Origin: Porpolomopsis calyptriformis
Lineage: Eukaryota; Basidiomycota; Agaricomycetes; Agaricales; Hygrophoraceae
Length of the DNA stretch: 64,000 nt
NCBI GenBank assembly: GCA_951640195.1
Contig: OX621174.1
Location: 248,001 to 312,000 of the forward strand
Reading direction: 5' to 3'
The notes under the pieces: generated by a model
Seen by the model: only the letters and a program-made list of their open reading frames with translations
Databases searched by the model: none
What the model was told of the DNA's origin: nothing
Program-made: the position numbers and the translations under genes
Shown here: positions 44,120 to 53,028 of the stretch, piece after piece
Layout: every line of letters starts with the position of its first letter
How positions within the stretch are numbered: position 1 is the first letter of the stretch

Positions 44120-44901
44120 CATTAGCAAAAGTGCAGAAACGATGCCTTGTAAGGTGGTCACGGTAAAGTTTAGGGTTCCTTACCCTGACTTGGCTGGCTC
44201 GGTAATCTCTTCCTCTTCTAGTCTGTGCTAGATATTGTACAGAAAACTTGGTAGTACTTTGACATGAAGCAACAACTAGGGACACATATGTAAGGTTTTC
44301 ACCAGAATGGTAATGATGATGTAAGGTCCCCATAATCTTAGGGACACCTTACCTTGTTTAGTAAGGTTCAAGTAAGTTTACCTAGCCATCCCAGTATCCA
44401 GTAAAGTGAAGGGGGCAGCAGGGAGCTGTCTGCATGCGTGAAAAAATATATGCTTCCCATTTTGGACACTTGTATTATTGATAACCACATTAACTTATGG
44501 TCTTTTAGTCTAATGGTAAAGTTTTCATGTGTTAGTTGCTGATGCTCCAACTGTGAGGGCGAGGGTTCAAATCCATTAAGTAACTGGTTATATTAGAATT
44601 TAAATACACTACCTCAGAAAATCAGAAATCAGAAATCAGCCAAAGCCAACTTGGGTGGTAAAATGGCCTGGGCTTGCATTGTTTTTACTTCCTTAGTGTA
44701 AAATTATCATACATTGTAAAGTATTACTAGGTAAGGTTCCAGAAATCAGGTCAATTTATTAATACCTTACCATACAATGTCTGGATATTAAGTGAGGTTC
44801 TGACAAGGTAAGGTAGGTCTCTAACCTGGTGAACAAGGTCAACAAGGTTGACCTTACCTGACATTACATTGTCAGTCAATGTTTCTGCACTTTTGCTGAT
44901 G
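44120..44901. mobile_element. MITE-like element with about 21-bp terminal inverted repeats
   Basis: The ends CATTAGCAAAAGTGCAG... (44120) and ...CTGCACTTTTGCTGATG (44901) are inverted copies over 21 bases with one mismatch. The terminal motif CATCAGCAAAAG is shared with the 63-bp repeat of the neighbouring transposon, so it is likely a non-autonomous relative. The interior has many short GTAAGGT/ACCTTAC repeats and a tRNA-like segment. No ORF of note. Confidence 0.55.
44499..44590 (+). repeat. tRNA-derived (SINE-like) Pol III promoter segment
   Basis: TAGTCTAATGG (44506-44516) fits the A box and GGTTCAAATCC (44564-44574) fits the B box, 47 bp apart. The segment starts GGTCTTT, where a tRNA 5' acceptor strand would be, but the 3' acceptor strand does not pair, so it is not a functional tRNA gene. 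It is followed by a short AATCAGA repeat. Confidence 0.5.
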
Positions 44902-44902
44902 T

Positions 44903-45102
44903 GAGGGACCAAACTGGACAAAAATCAAAAATTGTCAATTTGACAAGTCTGAATTACCAAAAAAGGCAGTATCCTGCAGGAGAGTGCAGGAAAGGTGCAG
45001 GATCCTGCAGGAAAGGTGAAGGATCCCACAGGATACTGCCTTTTTTGGTAATTCAGACTTGTTAAATTGACAAATTTTGATTTTTGTCCAGTTTGGTCCC
45101 TC
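44903..45102. mobile_element. 200-bp foldback element
   Basis: GAGGGACCAAACTGGACAAA at the left and its inverted copy at the right form arms of about 75 bp, nearly perfect. The central part is rich in CCTGCAG/AGGATCC repeats. It is probably a small MITE. It abuts the MITE-like element at 44120-44901. Confidence 0.7.
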
Positions 45103-45231
45103 ATACCATACAACCACAGGAGACACACCATACTGATTTCAAAGGTCTGCTTCCTTATTATTTCACTACCACTAATCATGAAATTTGAGTGACCTGCCAA
45201 CACGCTGGTGCCATTAAAATTATTTACCCAC

Positions 45232-45590
45232 TGTCAGAGATATATTTTTTCTTTTTCCTTTGCTCGTCTGTTCCTATTTACATCAGACAGTTTACATCAA
45301 TAGCCGCTTAGCCACCCAAACTCCGCTTAGTAATACAAGGTGACCAAGCCATATCTATATTTAGTCAACCATCACTCTCCTTATCTACATGACTCATCCA
45401 TAGTCGTTACGACTCACACGTAGTCAATATGACTCACACTTAGCTAGTATATAAAGCTAGCAGTAGATAGACTTAGGATAAGTCTGTTTCTTTCGTTAAC
45501 ACCCCAATCAGTAGTCTTCCAACCCTTTAAAACCCTACACCCAGAGCCTGAAGTAAAACCTTGCGATCAACCCTAGACTGCCGTCTAACA
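45232..45590 (+). repeat. 5' LTR of element A2
   Basis: 359 bp, TGTCAG...CTAACA. Two TGACTCA bZIP-type sites (45390-45396, 45430-45436) precede TATATAAA at 45448-45455. The predicted transcript start lies near 45480. Confidence 0.95.
45448..45455 (+). promoter_or_regulatory. TATA box of the A2 LTR
   Basis: TATATAAA, 12 bp after the second TGACTCA site and 32 bp before the AAGTCTGTTTCTT segment that pairs with the primer-binding site. Confidence 0.7.
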
Positions 45591-45602
45591 AGAAACAGAC
45601 TT
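45590..45602 (+). promoter_or_regulatory. Self-priming primer-binding site of A2
   Basis: AAGAAACAGACTT overlaps the last LTR base and is a perfect 13-nt complement of AAGTCTGTTTCTT at 45480-45492, where the transcript should begin. No TGG-type tRNA site is present. This is the layout used by Tf1/sushi-type elements, which prime from their own RNA 5' end. Confidence 0.75.
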
Positions 45603-45770
45603 CCTTCTTGCTCACTCCACGCTATACAACCCCTACTCTGTCTGGCCAGTGCTGAAGGTCTTCACCCACGAGATCAATTTCACCACCCAGACATTAACAT
45701 CGATTAGGCTTGCTCTCTCCCCTTGTATTCCCGTCAAGCCCCCCAATATCCAACTGCCACCGTTCCACCA

Positions 45771-47192
45771 ATGGTTTTGACTCGTTCATCATCCACTATC
45801 CCTCACCCTGCTATCCCTCTCTCCCAGGAAGGCTCTCTCCCTCCTGCCCCAGCTCCCATCCTCGACGAGACGGTTGACCCTGCCCAAGAAGAAGAAGAAG
45901 AAGAACAAGAAGAACAAGCGGGTCCCTCTCACTCAAAAGGGAAAGGTCGAGCTGAGGACAATGATGAGGATGAAGAAGAAGATCCACGCGTAGCCTTTGA
46001 GATCATGAAGCAGGATTATCAACAATTGCTGCAGGTCCAACAAGACCAAGCGCAAGCGAGTCATAGAATCGAACAACAACTTCAAGTATTGATGGCCAAC
46101 CTCATAGGCCCCCAACCTGTCCCTGCCCCTCTTGGGCTATTCCCACAACCTCTCCAAGCACCCCCAGCATTCCCCCAACCTGTCCCTGCCCCTGCCCCTG
46201 TCCCTGCCCCTGCCCCTGCCCCCGCCAAGATCAAAATGAACCCTCCTGACGAATTCTCTGGTGATCCCACCAAGCTCCGCAACTTCCTGCGTCAAGTGAA
46301 GTTGAATCATTTGGGGCGACCAGGAATCTCAGAGGCCGACAAGATTATCTATGCCTTGTCGTTTATGATCGGAGGAAATGCAGAACCATGGGCTGAGCGT
46401 CAAGTAGACGCTTACACAACGTTGAACTGGGTTGGTGCCGATTGGGCTGTCTTTGAACAAGCCCTCACCCGAGACTTTGGAGACTTGGACCCCAAGTCAA
46501 CTGCTCAACTGAAGATCAAGGACGTCAAGCAGTTCAACAAGAGCGCAGAGGAGTACAACATCAATTTCAATCGATGGGCCCATGATACTGGATACGGACA
46601 AGAAGCTTCGGTGACTTTGTATAAAGACGGACTCAACCCCTCCCTTTTGCGACAGATCTACCTTTCAGATCGTCAACCCACCACCCTCTTTGAATGGCAG
46701 TCTCGTGCTGCAGAACTTGACAGATGACATCGAGAATTCCTGGCTAGAACATCTTCTAAGCCCCAGACTCGTAACACCCGCATCACCAACACCCCCTACC
46801 GACAAGGACCACCTGCTGGTCTCTCCACCTATTCCAACCCTGCTGCCCCCAGAATCAAACAAGAAGAAAAGCCTGCTTCACTAGGAGGAATTCCCAAAGG
46901 AGCATGTTTCAACTGTGGACGATTTGGCCACTTTGCCAGTTCTTGTCCCAATGCTCCTAGGACGAGTACTTCTGGTTCTGGAAGCCGCCCCTTCACCCCA
47001 GCAGCTAGAGGTCGTGGAGGAAAGAAACCCGGTCGAGGAAGAAATGTTCGAGTTCTGGAGACCTCAGCCTCGATTGAGGAGGTCAACTCCAATGAAGATT
47101 CTCGTCAAGACTTCGAGAAGTGTGGTATCGTCAACTGGGAGCCTAAGAGGAAAGAAGAGCTGAAGAGAGCTTTGGAGAAACAGGGTTTTTGA
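45771..47192 (+). pseudogene. Gag of element A2 with one nonsense codon
   Basis: The frame runs 473 codons from the ATG at 45771 to the TGA at 47190-47192, with one internal TGA at 46725-46727 in place of CGA. The N-terminal part is acidic, then Pro/Ala-rich. A capsid-like retrotransposon Gag domain (about residues 160-310) follows, then a CCHC knuckle (C-F-N-C-G-R-F-G-H-F-A-S-S-C) and a Gly/Arg tail. The terminal stop lies in GGGTTTTTGA, a -1 slippery site leading to pol. Confidence 0.9.
47183..47192 (+). promoter_or_regulatory. -1 ribosomal frameshift site at the gag-pol junction
   Basis: GGGTTTT fits the X-XXY-YYZ slippery heptamer in the gag frame (G GGT TTT) and is followed at once by TGA. 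After a -1 shift reading enters the pol frame (TTG AAC at 47189). A1 has the same sequence on the minus strand at 22338-22347. Confidence 0.6.
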
Positions 47193-50100
47193 ACAGTCCG
47201 GACAATAGCTCGTGCGTTGCGGACTCCTTTTCTATGTGTACCACTACCCCTATGCAATCTATTTCCCAAATTCTTGGTGCACTTGATTCGAGCGAAGAAG
47301 CTTTAACCATACCCCTTTGGTTGGAAACCACAGACACTGGTAGACGAATTGCCGCCAGTGCATTGATAGACTCTGGCGCCTCTGGATGCTTTATAAACTG
47401 GAATTTTGTGCAGGAGCACGATATCCCTTTTTATCGATTGGAAGGACCAATCCCCGTGCGGAACGCAGATGGGACAGACAACCGAGGAGGTCCCATCGAA
47501 TATGCTGTAGACCTGTGGATGGAGACGCCGGATTTTCCTAGGGAACGAACCCATTTGGAAGTGACAAATTTAGGAGATATGATACAGGTTATCCTCGGCT
47601 ACCCGTGGCTCAAACGTAACGATCCCCTGGTTGACTGGAAGGCTGGAACACTGACTTCACGTCAGACTGTGGCCCCAACCAAGACTTCTCAGGCTGGAGT
47701 GATAGTGTCACGAGTAGGCTCTACATTGAATGGCGACTCCTACGCCAAGATTATTAGATTGGTCTCACTGGGAGACCATGCAAGACCCACTACCGTGGAG
47801 GAAGATATGAAGAAGTATGTGCCGAAGAAGTACTGGAGGCACTGGAAGGTGTTTATGAAGACCACCTTTGATGAACTTCCCCCACAACGACCAGAATTTG
47901 ACCATGCGATCGATCTCGAACCTACCTTTAGGCCCAAGATCGGAAAGGTGTACAAACTCACTGAGTACGAACAGGGAAAGCTGAATGAGTTCCTGGAGGA
48001 ACAACTTGCAAGTGGACGAATACGACGATCAAACTCCAAACAAGCTGCCTCGTTCTTCTTTGCTGCCAAAGGTGAAGAAGTTAATGCCCAAGGACAAGAT
48101 GCTGGACTGCATCCAATCCAAGACTATCGCTATCTGAATGCTCACACAATCCCAGATGCTTATCCCTTACCTCTCATCTCTGAGATTATTCAACAGACCA
48201 AGTTATCAGAAGCGGAACTGTTCACAGTCATGGATATCCGATGGGGCTTTAACAATATTCGTATCAAAGAAGGAGACGAATGGAAAGGAGCCTTCAACAC
48301 TCGACGAGGGCTGTTCGAGCCCACCGTTATGTTCTTTGGAATGCGAAACTCGCCTGCCTCCTTCCAACGAATGATCGACGTTCTCTTCAAAGAGGTTATC
48401 GATTCCAAGCAGGTCCATATCTATATTGACGATATCCTGATCATGGGAAAGGACCTCACTGAACTCACCTATTGGACGGAACGAACTCTAGGGATCATGG
48501 AGAAGAATCAACTGTCCTGCAAACCCGTCAAGTGCCAGTTTGAGAAAAAGGAAGTGATTTATCTGGGGATGATGATCTCAAAAGGCCACATTGCTATTAA
48601 CCCCAAGAAGGTTGAGGCGATCAGAACCTGGCCTATCCCCCAGAAGAAACGAGATCTCCAATCCTTCCTTAGCACTGCCAACTTTTGGCGGAGGTTTATC
48701 AAGGATTACTCCCTGATTGCTCGTCCTCTTAATGAGCTCCTACGAAAGGATCAAGAATGGATTTGGACCCCTAAGCAACAACGTGCTTTTGATACCCTCA
48801 AGAATGCGCTTACCTCTGCTCCTGTTTTGAGGACCCCGAAGCCAGACCTTCCTTACCTTCTGGAGACGGATGCTTCTGGTGTTGCACTGGGTGCAGTCTT
48901 GACCCAGAAAGAGAATGATGAAGAGGATTGGCATCCCATTGGCTTCTACTCCAAGACCCTCCTCCCAGCTGAACGAAATTACCCCACCCATGACCAAGAG
49001 CTTTTGGCCATCATATCTGCCTTGAATGAATGGAGATACCTTCTACAAGGGACACGACAGCCTATTATGATCAAGACTGATAACCAGTCCCTCCAATATT
49101 TCATAACCAGTCATCAACTCTCAAGGCGCCAGGCTAGATGGTCTGAATTTTTAGCTCGCTTTTGGTTCAGGATCAGCTACCAGCCTAGAATCAAGAATAA
49201 GGCTGATGGACTCTCCAAGCGTCCAGATCATTACCCGGAGTCTTATGAGGAGGTGGAGGACAAGGTCCTTCTGCCAAAAGAACTTTTTGTCAATGCGCTT
49301 TTCATCAATGCGATTATCAGTTTATCGTCTCCCAACTTTTTATCCAAGCTTTGCTTTCATTCCCCCCTACCCCTCGAGATCATGGCCAAAATTGAAGATC
49401 CCTCTTCCGGATACACCCATGTAGATGGCATTGTGCGCGATGCTGGAGATCGTATAGTTGTGCCAAAGGACGTATCTTTGCGCACAGAAATTATTCGATT
49501 GACCCACGACACACCCACTGGTGGCCATCCCGGTATTGAGAAGACGAAGGAATTGCTCCTCCGTAATTACACATGGGAAGGTGCCCCACAAGATATCACC
49601 AATTACGTGAAGTCCTGCCTTGCTTGTCAACAGACCAAGGTTTATCCACAGAAACCCACTGGACTTCTCCAACCGTTACCCCCTCCTACTAAACTGTGGC
49701 AACAGATCACTGCTGATCTTATCGTGGAACTCCCTAACTCAAAAGGATTCGATGCTATTCTAGTTGTGGTGGACAGATTCACCAAACGGGCTCACTTCAT
49801 CCCAACAACTGGAAACCTGTCTGCTAAAGGAACTGCTGTGCTATTTCAAGAACATGTCTGGAAGCACCATGGATGGCCAGAGAAGATCATTACTGATCGA
49901 GGAACCCAATTCTCATCGAAGTTCGCTACGTCATTGAATGAACTCCTAGGAACCACTTCTGGGCTTTCTACCGCCTATCACCCCCAAACAGATGGACAAA
50001 CCGAACGAACCAATCAAGAGTTAGAGCAGTACGTACGGCTCTACACTAACTTCATGCACGACGATTGGAAAGATTGGTTAGCTCCGGCGGAGTTTGCTTA

Positions 50101-50641
50101 TAACAACCGAGAACATTCCTCCACTCACCAATCCCCCTTCTGGCTTGAATATGGCCGACACCCTCACACCCCCTTATCAGTTCCAACCCAAACCTCAAAT
50201 CCCGATGCCAACGAGTTTTACGTGCAGCTTACTAGAGCTAGAGAGAACGCTGAAGAGTCTCTTCAAAAGACCGCTAACTCAATGAAGCTCTATGCCGATC
50301 GAAAACATCAAAAGGAACCCACGTTTTATGAAGGACAAAGGGTCTGGCTTGATGCCAAGAATTTGAAAACTGGCCGGCCCGCAAAGAAACTGGATGTCTG
50401 CCGGCTCGGACCTTTTATAATTCTAAAACAAGTATCGCCTGTGGCTTACCGACTAAAGTTACCGCTGTCATGGAGGATTCATCCCGTGTTTCACGTTTCG
50501 CTACTCAAGGCTCTAGAAGAGAATCTCGATCTCCACCCCCCAATCGGAGAAGATGACAATCTCCGACCACCTCCAGATGTGATCGAAGGAGAGCCCGAGT
50601 ATGAAGTGGAACGTATCTTAAATCACACCCCAGGAAAATGA
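47189..50641 (+). CDS. Pol polyprotein of element A2 (PR-RT-RNase H-IN, chromodomain cut off)
   Basis: 1150 open codons in the -1 frame relative to gag. Protease L-I-D-S-G-A is near residue 60. RT has the Y-I-D-D box near 412. RNase H starts T-D-A-S-G near 560 and ends N-K-A-D-G-L-S-R. The integrase has an H-x-H-C-C-type zinc finger (G-G-H-P-G-I ... C-L-A-C), then the core with T-A-D-L, D-R-G-T-Q-F and Q-T-D-G-Q-T-E-R. A GPF/Y-like L-G-P-F-I-I-L and H-V-S-L-L module follows. The TGA at 50639-50641 falls just inside a chromodomain whose rest (Y-L-I-K-W-K-G-Y-P, T-W-E-P) continues in the same frame to 50770. Chromodomain integrases steer insertion to marked chromatin. Translation depends on frameshifting from gag. 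Confidence 0.92.
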   Translation: MNSPDNSSCVADSFSMCTTTPMQSISQILGALDSSEEALTIPLWLETTDTGRRIAASALIDSGASGCFINWNFVQEHDIPFYRLEGPIPVRNADGTDNRGGPIEYAVDLWMETPDFPRERTHLEVTNLGDMIQVILGYPWLKRNDPLVDWKAGTLTSRQTVAPTKTSQAGVIVSRVGSTLNGDSYAKIIRLVSLGDHARPTTVEEDMKKYVPKKYWRHWKVFMKTTFDELPPQRPEFDHAIDLEPTFRPKIGKVYKLTEYEQGKLNEFLEEQLASGRIRRSNSKQAASFFFAAKGEEVNAQGQDAGLHPIQDYRYLNAHTIPDAYPLPLISEIIQQTKLSEAELFTVMDIRWGFNNIRIKEGDEWKGAFNTRRGLFEPTVMFFGMRNSPASFQRMIDVLFKEVIDSKQVHIYIDDILIMGKDLTELTYWTERTLGIMEKNQLSCKPVKCQFEKKEVIYLGMMISKGHIAINPKKVEAIRTWPIPQKKRDLQSFLSTANFWRRFIKDYSLIARPLNELLRKDQEWIWTPKQQRAFDTLKNALTSAPVLRTPKPDLPYLLETDASGVALGAVLTQKENDEEDWHPIGFYSKTLLPAERNYPTHDQELLAIISALNEWRYLLQGTRQPIMIKTDNQSLQYFITSHQLSRRQARWSEFLARFWFRISYQPRIKNKADGLSKRPDHYPESYEEVEDKVLLPKELFVNALFINAIISLSSPNFLSKLCFHSPLPLEIMAKIEDPSSGYTHVDGIVRDAGDRIVVPKDVSLRTEIIRLTHDTPTGGHPGIEKTKELLLRNYTWEGAPQDITNYVKSCLACQQTKVYPQKPTGLLQPLPPPTKLWQQITADLIVELPNSKGFDAILVVVDRFTKRAHFIPTTGNLSAKGTAVLFQEHVWKHHGWPEKIITDRGTQFSSKFATSLNELLGTTSGLSTAYHPQTDGQTERTNQELEQYVRLYTNFMHDDWKDWLAPAEFAYNNREHSSTHQSPFWLEYGRHPHTPLSVPTQTSNPDANEFYVQLTRARENAEESLQKTANSMKLYADRKHQKEPTFYEGQRVWLDAKNLKTGRPAKKLDVCRLGPFIILKQVSPVAYRLKLPLSWRIHPVFHVSLLKALEENLDLHPPIGEDDNLRPPPDVIEGEPEYEVERILNHTPGK

Positions 50642-50770
50642 AACCGACAATATCTAATCAAGTGGAAAGGCTACCCGATAGAGGCAGCCACCTGGGAACC
50701 ACGATGGAACCTCAAGCACACAAAAGATGTCTTAATGAATTATGAAAAGTCTATTCAAGCGGCGATTTAA
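50642..50770 (+). pseudogene. Chromodomain remainder of A2 pol
   Basis: Same frame as pol after the TGA. It encodes the aromatic-cage half of a chromodomain (Q-Y-L-I-K-W-K-G-Y-P and A-T-W-E-P-R-W-N-L) and ends at TAA 50768-50770. A1 has its own stop at a neighbouring codon, so the family ancestor was intact here. Confidence 0.85.
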
Positions 50771-50884
50771 CTCTCTTTCACAAATACTACCGACATCACG
50801 ATCGTTGAGCCTCTTTTTCTCCTTTTCAATCTCCGACGATTATAAGGACTTCCCCTTCCCGACAATCATCAAAAGAAGCACGAA

Positions 50885-51577
50885 ATGCCCCGCCAAGTTC
50901 TTTATGCTCGCAAGTCGACTGGGAGGCGTCCACCTCGAGGGAATCCCACCGCTTCTACCTCCAACCTCCCCCCCGATTCTTCTTCCTCCTCTTCCTCGTC
51001 CGACAGTGTCTTGGTTACCCGACGGTTCAAGAAGCCGAAACGACGTACCGATACTATCGACAAGCCGGGACGAAACCGTAACTACCGAGGGCTCCCCTTT
51101 GCCAAGGTCGAGCACCTATCTGGGTGCCCCGAAACCTATGTCCCTTTTATCTCTGGAGCACGTCGATGCGAACTTAACTATGACCGTCACTGGTACACGT
51201 TCAACAAGGACAGCGACTTTGACGACAAGAAGAATCAACTCGAAGATTGGCTGGAGGCGTACCAAGTTGGGCGCCAACTTTTGATGGTTATACCGGACCA
51301 GGACGAATCCGACGTCACCACCCCCACTATCCCCGAAGACCCCATCTCGCACCACATCCATCGCGTCGCCGACCGACTCTATGCTGCCCGAAACGGGTAC
51401 CGCTCGATGATGGATCCCAAGTATGAAAGGATCCTTGACCTGGAGGAGAATGCTGTGATGTGTAGGGAGCTGGCTGAAACTTGGTTGCGACGTGCCCGGG
51501 AGTTGGATGGCCGTTACCACTGGTTTGACCCAGATGGACACCTGCTTCAACCCCCAGTTTATGATGGCGCGACCTAG
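50885..51577 (+). CDS. Extra sense ORF (ORF3) of element A2, 230 residues, unknown
   Basis: It begins at an ATG 115 bp after the pol stop and ends at TAG before the polypurine tract. The N-terminus is basic, with a Ser-rich tract (about residues 33-43). A basic K-K-P-K-R-R stretch near 52 could be a nuclear signal. The C-terminal half has a helical segment (W-L-E-A-Y-Q-V-G, then D-L-E-E-N-A-V-M-C-R-E-L-A-E-T-W) and ends D-G-R-Y-H-W-F-D-P-D-G. I know no matching domain; it lacks a signal peptide or transmembrane helix, so it is not an env. It sits where env would be. The frame is fully open in this young copy and mutated in A1. Confidence 0.75.
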   Translation: MPRQVLYARKSTGRRPPRGNPTASTSNLPPDSSSSSSSSDSVLVTRRFKKPKRRTDTIDKPGRNRNYRGLPFAKVEHLSGCPETYVPFISGARRCELNYDRHWYTFNKDSDFDDKKNQLEDWLEAYQVGRQLLMVIPDQDESDVTTPTIPEDPISHHIHRVADRLYAARNGYRSMMDPKYERILDLEENAVMCRELAETWLRRARELDGRYHWFDPDGHLLQPPVYDGAT

Positions 51578-51856
51578 GGACCGGATGCTGTTTCCAAATG
51601 AACAGTATTCCTTACGCCTCCCTTCTGGATGTGTGGTTAGAGAAGGTGATATCTACTGGAGAGTTGAGGAAAAGTATACCTAGTGGATAGTCTTTGATCC
51701 GACAACTATCCACTCATCCCTCCTCTTCATCGCTCACCCATCTCATCACCCCTCTACCCACCTCTACCATCCCTTTACACCTCCCCTTGACACCCTTCCT
51801 TCGCTTCGAAGGGTCTCCTCAAAATTCGGGACGAATTTCCTTTTTGTGGAGGTGAA

Positions 51857-52215
51857 TGTCAGAGATATATTTTTTCTTTTTCCTTTGCTCGTCTGTTCCT
51901 ATTTACATCAGACAGTTTACATCAATAGCCGCTTAGCCACCCAAACTCCGCTTAGTAATACAAGGTGACCAAGCCATATCTATATTTAGTCAACCATCAC
52001 TCTCCTTATCTACATGACTCATCCATAGTCGTTACGACTCACACGTAGTCAATATGACTCACACTTAGCTAGTATATAAAGCTAGCAGTAGATAGACTTA
52101 GGATAAGTCTGTTTCTTTCGTTAACACCCCAATCAGTAGTCTTCCAACCCTTTAAAACCCTACACCCAGAGCCTGAAGTAAAACCTTGCGATCAACCCTA
52201 GACTGCCGTCTAACA
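51857..52215 (+). repeat. 3' LTR of element A2
   Basis: 359 bp, reads as identical to 45232-45590. It is preceded by the polypurine tract TTTTTGTGGAGGTGAA (51841-51856). Confidence 0.95.
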
Positions 52216-53028
52216 CCCACTCATTTCATTGATGAAGTGGGTGGCAACATCTGTAGTTCCTAGAGAGGTGAGAAAACCACTTCCTTGAAGTAGAGATGAA
52301 AACTTACTCAGGAGAGTGAGAACCCCAACAAGGGTATAACAAGGGAAAGTGAGTTTTCTCCAAGTCAAACTCTCAGATTTCAGTAGCTGTAAGGTTTCAA
52401 CTGACAAGCTTGTATGATATGACAAATCCTGAACCCTGATAACTGGGGAGTGGCATCCTCATTGTTCCCCTTTGATGGCAAACTACAGTGACAGTTGGGA
52501 AACCTGTCTCAGATGATGGACTTGACAAGTGGTAACCCCACTTAAATCCCAGAATGCACTTTACTTCTCCTCAGAGCTCCACAACAGAATCATAGCCTCC
52601 TCCTGCTGTGGGCTCCTGGAATGTCTGGGGGTTTCTGCTATCCAAGGAATGTGGCTCTTAGATGAGCTATCCACATTATTTGAAGCAAGCAACATTGCCA
52701 CAAAGCATAGGTGCCAGTATCAGACATGGGTTGGGCTGCATAGTGACATGGCGTTTCTTAGTTACAGACCTTATTTTCACACTGCATAACATATTCTAAA
52801 TGCTACAGATTGGTGTCCAGTAAGAGCCACAGCTAATAACATCAATTCTCAACAAACTCCTTGTTTTCGCTTCACCCCCCTATATTGGTTCTTGCCCAGG
52901 GCCAACCAATGAGTGAGGGAAGGCCGACAACGAGGGTTCAGGTTTGAAAGTTGCTTTGCCAATGCTAAAAAATGGTCGTGCCCACCTGCTCGGTTGTATG
53001 GTATGATATAGAGCAGGACCTTGCCGCA
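52216..53028. other. Intergenic, no gene recognised
   Basis: Short frames only. The first 25 bases after the target duplication form a small hairpin (CCCACTCATTTC / GAAGTGGGTGG). The last 100 bases on the minus strand are the continued kinase-like reading beyond the premature stop of the Crinkler-kinase gene. Confidence 0.4.

Larger units (their letters stand above)
45232..52215 (+). mobile_element. Gypsy chromovirus A2 (full length, 6984 bp, TSD CCCAC)
   Basis: It is bounded by CCCAC at 45227-45231 and 52216-52220 and has 359-bp LTRs that read as identical. Coding order is gag, -1 frameshift, pol with chromodomain, ORF3, polypurine tract, LTR. It is the youngest element of the window. Only two nonsense codons are seen, one in gag (46725-46727) and one before the chromodomain (50639-50641), both TGA where A1 has CGA. 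Confidence 0.97.

Noticed and set aside
44499..44590. tRNA gene at the A/B-box segment
   Set aside because: The acceptor strands do not pair and the T stem is broken, so it is a tRNA-derived repeat only.
43580..45102. Clustered direct and inverted repeats considered as a CRISPR-like array
   Set aside because: Repeats are few, long and palindromic without regular spacers; the organism is a eukaryote and MITE or foldback elements explain them.
17315..52215. A1 and A2 as the two ends of one large duplication
   Set aside because: Each has its own 5-bp target duplication (AAGAC, CCCAC) and opposite orientation, so they are separate insertions.
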